A stretch of 64,000 nt of DNA from Carallia brachiata. Lineage: Eukaryota > Streptophyta > Magnoliopsida > Malpighiales > Rhizophoraceae. Shown in pieces: positions 26,297-38,099 of the stretch; within the stretch, counting starts at the first letter, position 1, and every line of letters begins with the position of its first letter. Both the position numbers and the translations under genes were made by a program. The DNA is taken from the NCBI GenBank assembly GCA_021464245.1, contig JADCRB010000001.1, forward strand, positions 2,293,845 to 2,357,844, written 5' to 3'. The notes below the pieces were generated by a model, which was not told where the DNA came from, searched no databases, and was given only the letters and a program-made list of their open reading frames with translations.

Positions 26297-29200
26297 TCAA
26301 TAACAAATATAAATTTCCCAGCTACCAGTTGTTGGTGGGATTGTTATTGTCAATAGATTTTCTTCATCTCTGAAAGTAAATTCCACATCTTTCAAGTTTA
26401 AGTAGCAAGCTTTTGGCTTTGTACTGGAATATGCCCCAAATCTACCTTCACCTCTCCCCTTGATGTGTATTTTGCTGGTAGGATTATCCTTCACCAGAAT
26501 TGTACTTATTGATCAACCCAATAGGTGCAAACTGAATATTCTGATGGTAGACCTGTGGGACAAAGCATGCAGCATTTCAGGATCTTCATACTGTTTAGTC
26601 CTGTAAGCTTGGTATGTGGAACAAATAAAGAGGGCAGCCAACCTTGATGGGTGATACTATAAAGGCATCACACTGCTGAGTTTTTATTGAAACATCAAAT
26701 GATTCTTCCTTTTGTAGTCGAGATAAGAACCTGAAAAGTATTGCCAAATCATGGTTTAAAATCTGATATTGTTTACTCCATGAATTTTAATTGTGTGGTA
26801 AGAGAAAGATACCGGCATTGAAAGAATAGATTGCGCAATCTCCAGTCCAGAGTTTCCGGGAGACCTCCTCAAAGTACTCGATATCAGTGGGAGAGACCTG
26901 TCCAGATATCTCTGCACTTACAAGGATCATTTTTCTTAACTTTGCTGTCCAGGACAGGGCCAGCTTCCTGCTCCTGGACAATTGAAGACGCCAATTACTC
27001 CAGTGCACTCATTTAAGTTCCATCTTTAGAAGACTGAATCAAAGATCCCAGAAGGTCATCAAAAGGAACTAAATAAACATTTATACAAGTGATAAGAAGT
27101 ACCTCTTCCATCCATAACTGGGTCAGTGAACAAACAATCTCGTGATGGCCTTCCAGGATATTTAGCTCTGAGCACTGATCCAGCAGGAAGTACAAGCCTC
27201 TTAAGTATCTTGAAATCATGTTGGCCCAGTTTATCACTGGTATAACCAACCAAAGATCATTGGATTTCAGATCAAAGCAACTTTGCATTGGAGCTGGATA
27301 GAAATAACTTACAGGATAGACAAATGAACTACATAAATTTTCCTTGCGCATAAATTATGCGCAAAAGCTGACACTAGGATTGTAAGTTGGCATATTATAT
27401 GAACCTATGGGAGTGGGGAAATGGTCACAAGGCACTGTCAGGACAGCTCATAAATGTGCAGGGAATGCAAATTATCCGTCCTATCTAAGTGTGCTAGAGC
27501 TTCTGCACTGGTAGTAACTTTACCTTGCATCCACTCCACAACCTACCACAGCTCTTGCAATGGCATGAAATTCAGCTGCATCATGCAGACTCTGCAAGTT
27601 GGAAAGAAGCTTGATAAATATGAAAAATTCAGAGACAGGTAGTAAGACAAGCTTGCATACATAGAACATGTCCCAGTCAGGGACAAATACTTCTCCCAGA
27701 AATATGCTGTTAAAAGACACAGCAGCTATGTGTAGTGTCTGTGTCATTGGATCTATTGGATAGTAGTCATCGGATGCTGTGTAATGGCACTTTGTTGAGC
27801 TGAAATAAGAAATGGATATTGAAATTAAAACACATAAACATGTAGAGTGATGCAAAAACGATAAGTCCATTATCTGTTTCTTGTACAAGTAGATGAATGC
27901 AGCTAGTAGCTAAATTAACGAACTTCTGCAACATAAACTATATCCTGACTCGTAAATAGAGTCTGTGCTGCGTCCCATGCAGCAGATAATGCTGTTGCCT
28001 TGGAAATTGGGGCCATGGACTTCTCAGTGCTTCTTGGAAATGTCTAGTAAGGGAGACTCGACCTCCTAACCCAGTTGCAATGGTTTCCAGTATATTCTGA
28101 ACATCAACCTTAACCCCATCAACACCCTGTGAAACAAGAAAGCTATGCAGGTCATTGTAAAACTTAGACACTCTAGTGGGATCTATTACGCCAATGCCAT
28201 ATTTCTCTATACAATCCATAAATATATCCCTTGAGTTTGCCAAGTTCCCTGGTGACTGAACAGGATATGTCAATTTTGGATTGTACTTTTTTGTTCCACC
28301 AGCATTTGGATCAAGACCTCCCCAATATCCCAACAACGCGTGCCAGACATAGACATACCTGAAAATGTTGGAAAAGGATCATGAAGGCCATGCTAGCATG
28401 GAGATTGAACATAAAGAATCAAGGCCATAATCCACTCTAGACAATAAGAAGACAGAATAAATGTTATTTTTACTTAAGGCCAAAATATCTTTTAATGTCT
28501 GAAACAAAATCCTTTAGACCACAGGGCACTTCCATCTGGGGATCACTGGGTGTTCACTGAAATTTGTCATTTTCTTTGATGCTGACTAATCTGCCACCAA
28601 ACCTGCAATTTGCAGACATCAGCAAGCTGCTTCATACTTGTGGTTCCTATATCAACAGCAGAAGAAATTGGAAACTTACTGTGATCCTTCAATGTTAGGC
28701 TCCCCTTCCTTTTGGAACTCGTTAGTTGTATCTTGCCAGCCATCATCTATTATCAAAAACCTTGCTGGAGTGCCTCCCTGTGACAAACTAAGGGCAGAAA
28801 CAAAGACAGAGTAGACACCAACAAGCTTGATTTAAGAAACACGAGCATATAAACTTGAAAGAATTGTGATGATCAGAGATGAAGCAAAAAATTTAATTAA
28901 ACGGTGAAGCTTTAGTAAACAAAATTGGATGACCATCGTGATGTATAACAACTTTCAAAGATGCTTCCTGGATCAGTTTGGAAGGCACTGCATTTTACGG
29001 AGCAAAAGCTGCAAAGAATATGACTAACCTTTGCAGGCCATCTTTTATTCCACAAGGATTACTTCTCTGTAAAAAGCATCCCAGGTGCACCAACCAAAAT
29101 AATCTAGCATTTCGGGCATCTACATCAGATAGCATGAGGGAAATGCATTATCAATGGTTTTTTTTTTTTCCTCATGATATTTTCCCACTGGCAAGACTTA

Positions 29201-30806
29201 TCATAATGCTTAAGAAGTAAAAGCGATTGACTGGATAACTTACTTGTTTTTTCCCTAGCAGCTAAAGTTCCAGTTTGGTCCTGCAGAATCCTGCATAAGT
29301 TGCAAAGAACTTTTAACAAATTCCAAGAAGGTAGAAGAGAGGTAATTTCTATGCATTATGCCACTTAAGTTCATGTGTACATCAAAGGCAATGAAACAAG
29401 TGTCCTACTTCACCTCTCATTTTTCCTTAAGATTTACAAGTGAAAATCTGCTGAGAGAGCTGACCTACTTCATGGATTCCTTGATCAGATCAAATGGATG
29501 GTTTCCATAATTCACAAAAACTGCCTTTTGGGACAGTGAAGTAACTATAGCAGGGTCACCTATCAAAAATGCAGAAGAAGCACATTTCATTAGTCTACGA
29601 ACTGCAAGAGGTATGTGGAGATAGCCATTAAAAATCAATAACTTCCCATTTTTCTTGTTTCTAAAACATGATGTCCAGTCTTATGCTTAACTTACAATTG
29701 GCATACCCAACACAGTGGGCTTTTTCCTATAAAGGATCAATTGAGCCAGGAGTTTACCTAATCTATGTTAAAGCCGTGTTGTTATAGAATTTTATCCATG
29801 CATCTGGCAAATGACACTCAAACTTTGATATCAACATTCTCGTACTACAATCTCAAGTGCAATGAGGTGTTGCATACATGGGTTATCTGGATACTATAAT
29901 GCCCAAAAGTAACAAACTAGGCAACGGAATCTAAAATGGAAAATGCCTACCGCTTTCAATGCATAACTCAATTTCATTTGATGAGTTTCTTTGCAAGCTG
30001 CTCCTAAAGTCACCATCCAGCACAGGCAAGAAAACAACGTAGGATGGCGGAGAGGTAGGTGAATCTAATGCTGCTCTTTGTGTCACTTCCACGAGTAACA
30101 TCTGAGTTTCAATGGGAATGTCACTTCCTGAATCCCCTACTCGAGGTATCATCCACCGAAGTTTAAATCTAAACAGGCATAGTAATCTGGCGTTCCTGAA
30201 TCATACAAACAATATGAAGATTAACTGTTTAACAAAATCCAGCTTGATGCATTCATATGGCGCGATCGAATGTACAAACGAATGAGTTTGTGTCCCTTAG
30301 CATACACGACAGAAAATCTCCGTGATTATCTTATTGACAAAAATGATTTTATTAGATTTGTATTCTCTGTAGTCCAAGGAGATAAATAACATGTGAAAGG
30401 CTTAAAACCATAAGAAACAATGAGAAATGACAAAAGAACAGGTGGTGGCTTACTATATGACTCCAAGCTTAAAAACAAGCCGAGAACTGCTCTCAGTGGA
30501 AATAGCCCCCAGGAACCCAGATGTGTCTGTCAGTGGCATCACGAACACATTGTCAGGCACTCCTGTTAATGCTTTCTTACCCTCAAAACTGAGAGTACCT
30601 TCTTTTAGAACGGGTATAGAATGCCTCCATTTCCTAGTGTTGCCCTTACTAGGACGAGCCACTGAACTACGTGAAAAGAACCTTAGGTCCTGACTGGAAA
30701 AAGGGGTTAAAACTGTACAGGAGAAACAGCAATTGGGTTGCTGGGACCTGGTAAAAATACTCATCTTCGCATTCATGTGGGTAATGGCAATTGTAGTGTA
30801 AGTCAT
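26297..30806 (-). pseudogene. raffinose-synthase family gene (GH36), disrupted
   Basis: The gene resembles galactinol-sucrose galactosyltransferase / seed-imbibition proteins. Fourteen or so exon pieces can be followed: LTGVPDNVFV (exon 1), CLFRFKLRWM, LDYFGWCTWDAFYREV, GGTPARFLIIDDGWQ, YVYVWHALLGYWGG, GVDGVKVDVQ (the nucleophile Asp region), SDDYYP (acid/base region), [13 protein letters not shown] and WTGDCAIYS, ending EIYICY. Exon 1 starts with a Ser/Arg-rich stretch that could be plastid-targeting. Defects: a TAG across the exon 1/2 junction (30455-30454 plus 30195), an in-frame TGA at 28554-28556, single-base losses near 29059, near 28008-28026 (two) and near 27790, an extra A near 29255, and further slips in the last exons. 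One or two could be sequence errors, but this many point to a pseudogene. A retrotransposon sits 51 bp upstream of the ATG. Confidence 0.8.
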
Positions 30807-30857
30807 CGGGCTTCGTCTGTCTTAAAGGTTGGCTAAGATTTAAGAACCGGGCAATTG

Positions 30858-31046
30858 TGTTAGAATATTCTAGATATTAGAATATACAAGAATATTCTAA
30901 ATATTATTCTGACATTATTATGGTTATGATTATGTAATTATTTTCATTTATTTCTTTCCTATTTCATAGGCAGTCTCTTTGTATAAATATGTGTATATTC
31001 TCAATAATAGATGTACAACAATTTATTCTCTTCTTACATTTTATCA
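30858..31046 (+). repeat. 5' long terminal repeat
   Basis: Begins TGTTAGAATATTC and ends TTTTATCA, 189 bp. It differs from the 3' LTR at two positions near its right end. A TATAAATA motif at about 30981 is a candidate TATA box. Two perfect GAATATTC motifs (30863-30870, 30890-30897) match the GAAnnTTC core bound by plant heat-shock factors. Confidence 0.95.
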
Positions 31047-31058
31047 TGGTATCAGAGC
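31047..31058 (+). other. retrotransposon primer-binding site
   Basis: TGGTATCAGAGC directly follows the 5' LTR. It matches the 3' end of plant initiator methionine tRNA, the usual primer for copia elements. Confidence 0.95.
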
Positions 31059-31420
31059 CTGGTTCAATTCAGTGAGATAGGGACTGTAGTTTTATCTATT
31101 TTCTTTTATTGTTATTTTTCCGGAGGAATCATCTGGCCTTGTCACTATCGCCGGTCGCCGGTCGCCAGTCGCCGGAAGCTATTCCAGTGCTGCTGTCCCT
31201 CTTCTCTTTTCGGCCCGTCTTCTCTGGTGAGCCTTTGGTCCCTCTTCTCTTCGGATTTCTTCACATCCACTTGCAGAAATCTGTTCTACAGGACACAAGG
31301 ATCTCATATTCAGAAAATCATCCTCATCGGACTCTCCACGCGCCGTCACGCGCCAAGCCGGCATTCTGCCCGGCGTCCTACTCTCACCCACGCGCCGGTG
31401 AATCTGAAGGTTGAAGAAGA

Positions 31421-31600
31421 CACGTCATCAGCCACATCATCAGCCACATCAGCAGCCGGTGCCACGTGTCTACAGATTATTGGTCAGAGTTGCCACGTCA
31501 TCTGACACGTGTCCTGCCACGTAATCTTCCACGTGTATTGCCACGTCATCCACACGTCAGCTCAGTTGACTGCCACGTCATCCGTTGACTGCCACGTCAT
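31421..31600 (+). promoter_or_regulatory. dense ACGT-core and W-box cluster in the retrotransposon leader
   Basis: Ten ACGT cores occur in about 180 bp, mostly as CCACGTCATC or CACGTGT variants, together with three TTGACT/TTGACC motifs (31565, 31583, 31603 region). ACGT cores are the binding sites of plant bZIP factors and TTGAC(C/T) that of WRKY factors. The array looks like a degenerate tandem repeat. Regulatory activity is inferred only. Confidence 0.5.
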
Positions 31601-31817
31601 CCGTTGACCGAACCGGTTCAGAGATTTGACCAGCCGGTTCAACCACTTCTGGGCCGAATTTTGACCTGGTCAGACCGGTTCCCAAGGTTTTCCGACGTCC
31701 TCTTTCCATTTTTGGTGTCTGTTTCTGCAAATTCTAACTATACAGACTTGTTTTGGCATATTTCATACCTAAGTCTACCTTTTTCATCATTATTTGATAT
31801 TGTATTTGCTACTATTA

Positions 31818-34800
31818 TGGAAAAGTTTGAAGTTTCTATGCCTATCATCACACTGTTCTCGATGGGACAAATTATCTTTTGTGGTCTCAAGAGATGTACA
31901 GCTTTCTCATGGGGCGCAAACTGTGGCGCTATGTTAGTGGAGCCATTTCAAGGCCTACCTTAACAAAGGGAAAAGAGAAGGAAGAAACGTCAGAGAAATT
32001 TGACAAGCTTGCTGAGCAACTTGAAGAATGGGAAAGCATCAATCATAGAATTCTCACATGGTTTCGCAATACATGCGTCCCGAGCATCAAACTTCAGTTT
32101 GGACGGTTTGGCACTGCAAAGGAAGTCTGGGATTTGTTAGCATCACGATACTCAGTTTGTGATGTAGCACATCAGTATCAGCTTCTCGGAGACCTCTATC
32201 ATCTCAAACAACAACCGGGTCAGTCTATTAATGCCTTTCTCTCTCAAATGCATGTCATATGGGATCAATTGGCTCTTGCTGAACCTGCATGGGACTATCC
32301 TTCTGATGCTGTTAAGTTCTCCCAATATAGAGATAGAATGAGAATTATGCAGTTTTTAATGGCTCTTACTAATGATTATGAGTCTGTGCGAGCCTCTTTA
32401 CTTCATAGAGATCCACTGCCTTCTTTGGAAAGTGTTGTTGCTGAATTGCTTTCCGAGGAAACTCGTTTGTCCACTATGAGAGCTCATCGTACTACTGCAC
32501 CTACTGATACAGTTTTACTCACATCCTCTCCTTCTGCACCTCGTAAAGTGATTTGTCGATATTGTCACAAGCCAGGTCATCTCATCTCAGAATGCCGTAA
32601 ACTGCAAGCCAAGCAACATTCTGAACTCAACAAATCCCAATCAGGTCCTATTCCTCAGCCACCAAATCCCAGAGGTAAGTTTAATAGAGCCGCAGCTACC
32701 ACTGCTATCACTGCTGACACTGAGGATTCATCTACTGACCTTGCGGTACTTTTAAGTCGAGTTGATTTTGATACCCTTAAACAAGCTCTAGTTCAATCCG
32801 GTACTTCCTCTTCCGCTCTATCAGTTGTCCCAGGTAACTTCACATCTTGGTTCTTTGACTCTGGTTGCTGTAATCATATGACTTCTAATCACACACTCTT
32901 TACGTCAAAGCAAGTGTCTCCTTTTGCACCTATTATTCATACTGCTGATAATTCTCAAATGCATGTTAGCCACACAGGTCACATCTCTACCTCAAATTTG
33001 ACTCTATCATACTTTTTTGGTTCCAAATCTTTCCTTGAACCTTATTTCTGTGGGTCAATTATGTGATCTTGGTCTTGACTTACACTTTTCTTCCACTGGT
33101 TGTCGTGTGCAGGATCCAAAGACGGGTCAGATACTTGGGACAGGCCGTAAAGTTGGACGCTTGTTTGAACTTGTTTCCTTGAAACTACCTCATTTCTCTC
33201 ATAATCATTGTGCTGTATCAGTTTCCTCTGAACTCTGGCATTCCCGACTTGGTCATGTTTCTTCCTCTAAATTGAGTCCTTTAATTTCTAGTGGTCTCTT
33301 AGGTTCTGTTAAGGATGTTGACATATCTTGTGTTACGTGTCAGCTTGCAAAACACCATGCTTTACCTTTTAATAAAAGTGATTCTGTTACTTCTGCACCA
33401 TTTGATTTAATTCATTCTGATATTTGGGGACCTTCTCCTATTGATACTATGGGTGGATCACGATACTTTGTGATATTTGTGGATGATTACTCGCGTTATA
33501 CATGGCTTTATCTTATGAAAAATCGTTCTGAACTATTTGCTATTTATTCACAATTTGCTACTATGATCCAAACTCAATTTTCTCAGAACATCAAATTATT
33601 TCGTACTGATAATGCCATGGAATACAAGGATTCCAAATTCTTGCAGCTTCTCTCCCACAATGGAACTGTTATTCATTCGTTCTTGTCCTAGTACCTCCCA
33701 ACAAAATGGACGAGCCGAACGGAAACATCGCCATATTCTCGACACAATCCGAGCCCTTCTTATATATCTTCTTCTTGTCCTGAACGTTTTTGGGGAGAAG
33801 CTGCTCTTACCGCCATCTTCACCATCAATCGTGTTCCATCCAAAGTCATCAACAATATGTCTCCCTTTGAGCGACTTTATGGTAAACTGCCTACCTATGA
33901 ATCTCTCCGAGTCTTTGGTTGTGCTTGTTTTGTCCTTTTGCAGCCTCATGAACGAACCAAGTTGGAACCTCGTGCGCGTCTCTGTTGTTTCTTGGGTTAT
34001 GGAATTGAACATAAAGGGTATCGGTGTTGGGACCCCGTCTCCCAACGTTTACGTGTTTCTCGTCATGTCCTTTTTTGGGAACATAAGATGTTTTCTTCTC
34101 TTTCCTCCTTTCAACTACGTGATTCTTCCCAATCTTTCTTTACTGATCCTTCTATTGAATTAATGTCAAACAATGTGAATACTCACATCCCTATGCAGCT
34201 TTCCCCTACAGATCCTTTCCCTCCTGATCCTGACACAAGTTCAACAGGTGTTCCACCGGCTACTTCTGACGTATCTTTCCCATCTCTGGATCCAGAGTCT
34301 CCCTCTGAGTCCCCTTCCATGTCTTCAGATTCTGAGTCTTCTTTTGAGCCTTCACCTGTACGTCGTTCTTCCCGAGTAAGTAAACTACCTTCTCATTTTC
34401 AAGATTTTGTTGTTTACTCTACCATTGCTTCCTTATATGAACCTCACACCTATCGCGAAGCCAGTACTAATCCTCTTTGGCAGCAAGCGATGGTTGAAGA
34501 ATTACAGGCTCTATCAAAAACTCACACTTGGGATTTAGTTCAGCTACCTCCTGGTAAATCTGCCATTGGCTGCAAGTGGGTCTATAAGATTAAGACCAAA
34601 TCAGATGGATCAGTTGAAAGATATAAAGCTAGATTGGTAGCCAAAGGATTTACTCAGGAATATGGGATTGACTATGAGGAGACTTTTGCTCCTGTAGCCC
34701 GGATCACTTCAGTCCGGAGTTTATTGGCTGTTGCTGCAGTGCGACATTGGAAGTTGTTTCAGATGGATGTTAAGAATGCGTTTCTTAATGGTGATCTTGC

Positions 34801-37124
34801 TGAAGAAGTTTATATGCAACCACCACCTGGATATGATCATCCACCAAACATGGTCTGTCGACTTCGTCGAGCACTTTATGGTCTTAAACAGGCACCTCGG
34901 GCATGGTTTGCAAAATTCAGTACTACTGTGCAACAATTTGGCTTTTCTTCAAGTTCTTATGATACTGCCTTATTTATGCGCAAATCTGCTAAAGGGATCA
35001 TTTTACTATTACTTTATGTTGATGATATGATTATCACAGGAGATGACTTGCAGGGTATTCATCATCTCAAACAGTACCTCAGTCAGCACTTTGAAATGAA
35101 AGACCTTGGTCTCCTCAATTACTTTTTGGGACTCGAAGTTTCTTCTGATGCTACTGGATACTATCTGTCCCAAGCTAAATATGCGTCTGATTTACTCACT
35201 CGGCCGGTGGTATTAGTGACAGCAAATCATCTTCTACTCCTCTCGAGTACAATGTAAAATTTTCTCCCACTGATGGCACACTGTTGAAGGATCCTACTCT
35301 TTATCGTCAGCTAGTTGGGAGTCTAGTATATCTTACTGTTACTCGACCGGACATTGCATATGCTGTTCATGTGGTCAGTCAGTTCATGGCAGCACCCCGA
35401 TCTACTCATTATGCAGTTGTTCTTCGTATTCTTCGCTATGTCAAAGGGACTATGTTTTATGGGCTTCACTTCTCTGCTCAATCATCACTTAATTTGCAAG
35501 CCTATTCAGATGCTGATTGGGCAGGAGATCCCACAGATAGACGCTCTACTACAGGATATTGTTTCTTCTTGGGAAATTCTCTTATCTCTTGGCGTAGTAA
35601 GAAGCAAACCGTCACCGCTCGATCCAGCACTGAAGCCGAATATCGAGCTCTCGCTGAAACTGCATCCGAATTACAGGCTCTATCCAAAACTCACACTTGG
35701 GATTTAGTTCAGCTACCTCCTGGTAAATCTGCCATTGGCTGCAAGTGGGTCTATAAGATTAAGACCAAATCAGATGGATCAGTTGAAAGATATAAAGCTA
35801 GATTGGTAGCCAAAGGATTTACTCAGGAATATGGGATTGACTATGAGGAGACTTTTGCTCCTGTAGCCCGGATCACTTCAGTCTGGAGTTTATTGGCTGT
35901 TGCTGCAGTGCGACATTGGAAGTTGTTTCAGATGGATGTTAAGAATGCGTTTCTTAATGGTGATCTTGCTGAAGAAGTTTATATGCAACCACCACCTGGA
36001 TATGATCATCCACCAACATGGTCTGTCGACTTCGTCGAGCACTTTATGGTCTTAAACAGGCACCTCGGGATGGTTTGCAAATTCAGTACTACTGTGCAAC
36101 AATTTGGCTTTTCTTCAGTTCTTATGATACTGCCTTATTTATGCGCAAATCTGCTAAAGGGATCATTTTACTATTACTTTATGTTGATGATATGATTACA
36201 CAGGAGATGACTTGCAGGGTATTCATCATCTCAAACATACCTCAGTCAGCACTTTGAAATGAAAGACCTTGGTCTCCTCAATTACTTTTTGGGACTCGAA
36301 GTTTCTTCTGATGCTACTGGATACTATCTGTCCCAAGCTAAATATGCGTCTGATTTACTCACTCGGGCCGGTTTAGTGACAGCAATCATCTTCTACTCCT
36401 CTCGAGTACAATGTAAAATTTTCTCCCACTGATGGCACACTGTTGAAGGATCCTACTCTTATCGTCAGCTAGTTGGGAGTCTAGTATATCTTACTGTTAC
36501 TCGACCGGACATTGCATATGCTGTGTCATGTGGTCAGTCAGTTCATGGCAGCACCCCGATCTACTCATTATGCAGTTGTTCTTCGTATTCTTCGCTATGT
36601 CAAAGGGACTATGTTTTTGGGCTTCACTTCTCTGCTCAATCATCACTTAATTTGCAAGCCTATTCAGATGCTGATTGGGCAGGAGATCCACAGATAGACG
36701 CTCTACTACAGGATATTGTTTCTTCTTGGGAAATTCTCTTATCTCTTGGCGTAGTAAGAAGCAAACCGTCACCGCTCGATCCAGCACTGAAGCCGAATAT
36801 CGAGCTCTCGCTGAAACTGCATCCGAATTGATATGGCTTCGGTGGCTTTTACAAGATATGGGTGTCATACACTCTTCTGCCACACGGATTCATTGTGACA
36901 ATCACAGTGCTATCTAGATTGCTCACAATGATGTTTTCCATGAGCGGACCAAACATATTGAGATAGATTGTCACTTTGTTCGCCACCACATTGTGCAGAA
37001 TACCATTTGCTTGGTTCCAGTCTCATCTGCCGATCAGACTGCTGATATTTTTACTAAATCTCATCCGCCTGGCAGATTCTCTGATCTCCTTTCCAAACTC
37101 AAGTTGGCCAAACTACCATCTTGA
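31818..37124 (+). pseudogene. copia gag-pol polyprotein, frameshifted and rearranged
   Basis: The likely start is the ATG at 31818. The gag part (from 31879 clean) has a UBN2-type domain and a CX2CX4HX4C zinc knuckle (CRYCHKPGHLISEC). The protease has its DSG motif near 32862. The integrase shows the HHCC zinc domain and catalytic Asp residues (about 33230-33660). The reverse transcriptase has YVDDM near 35020, and RNase H continues through ADWAGDP and SSTEAEYRAL to the end at 37124. Frameshifts are visible near 31860, 33015, 33685, 33770 and 35205, and throughout the duplicated segment. A TAG at about 36915 replaces a residue in the RNase H region. The element cannot make its own proteins as read here. 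Confidence 0.92.
34499..36824 (+). repeat. 1.17-kb internal direct duplication in the retrotransposon
   Basis: Copy 1 is 34499-35667 and copy 2 is 35668-36824. The joint carries GAATT, also found at the start of copy 1 and at the true continuation (36825-36829). Copy 2 is 12 bases shorter and differs mainly by scattered single-base losses, for example near 36015, 36070, 36115, 36195 and 36235. Copy 1 also has one such loss (near 35205), at a place where copy 2 is right. Confidence 0.95.
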
Positions 37125-37137
37125 GTTTGAGGGGGGG
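37123..37137 (+). other. polypurine tract of the retrotransposon
   Basis: GAGTTTGAGGGGGGG immediately precedes the 3' LTR; it is the expected primer site for plus-strand synthesis. Confidence 0.85.
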
Positions 37138-37326
37138 TGTTAGAATATTCTAGATATTAGAATATACAAGAATATTCTAAATATTATTCTGACATTATTA
37201 TGGTTATGATTATGTAATTATTTTCATTTATTTCTTTCCTATTTCATAGGCAGTCTCTTTGTATAAATATGTGTATATTCTCAATAATAGATGTACAACA
37301 ATTTATTATCTTCTTATATTTTATCA
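37138..37326 (+). repeat. 3' long terminal repeat
   Basis: 189 bp from TGTTAGAATATTC to TTTTATCA, with two mismatches to the 5' LTR (TTATC for TTCTC and TATATT for TACATT near its right end). Confidence 0.95.
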
Positions 37327-38099
37327 TGGAAAGCATAAGGCTGACAAACTTCAGAGTTTAACACTGTATGCAGGGAAGAATAGGCAGGCATTAGTACAAA
37401 ACATATATCCGATCTTTGGCTTTTTTTTCTTTTTTTTTTAATTTCTCCTCACATGGGGTATCCACACATTTTGCATATAAGACTATTCTTTACTCATTGT
37501 ACTGAAGCAGCAACTGTTCTAAAGAAATTTCACTGAATTCAAATACAAAAATTTATCTTTTTATAGGTCAATTTCGCATATAACTTGAGATGTTTAATCA
37601 TTTAAACTCATCTATTGGGTTATATCCCATTTATGTACACGAATAAAAGAAATTGGCTTCCAAGTGGATTGGTAGATAAATAAAAGGATGAGCACTACTG
37701 CGAGGCTTTGCGTAGAGCCCACATATATTTTGGGAAGCCCACATCTATTTTGGGAATTTATTGTCATTTTCAATCTTGTTTTGGGGTTTATAACCTCTCA
37801 TTTTTCACCGGATATGGCTGCCCTGCAACTCGACATATCGTAAAGACATTCCCGTTTGCTTTCATCAGAAACACGAAAAATTACCTTAAACATGAAACCA
37901 TAAAAGATCAAAGGTAAAAGGATTCCCACATATTCCATTAAAATAGCTCTTTTCAAAATTCACTTTGATTCGTTAGTGATCTATACTTCCAGTATATCTT
38001 TGTCCTTTCGAAAGGATCTGTTCCGTGAGGTAAAATAATAATTGACGATAATGCAATTTATTAGAGCAGATAGCAAGGTTGACTTGAACGTGTCTTCGT

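Larger units (their letters stand above)
30858..37326 (+). mobile_element. Ty1-copia LTR retrotransposon, non-functional
   Basis: Two 189-bp LTRs (two mismatches), a primer-binding site for initiator methionine tRNA, gag-pol in the copia order (gag, protease, integrase, reverse transcriptase, RNase H), and a purine tract before the 3' LTR. The coding region is broken by frameshifts and a stop. It contains a 1.17-kb direct duplication of the reverse transcriptase/RNase H part. The 5 bp outside the two LTRs (AATTG left, TGGAA right) do not match, so no target-site duplication is seen. It lies head-to-head with the raffinose-synthase pseudogene. Confidence 0.95.
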
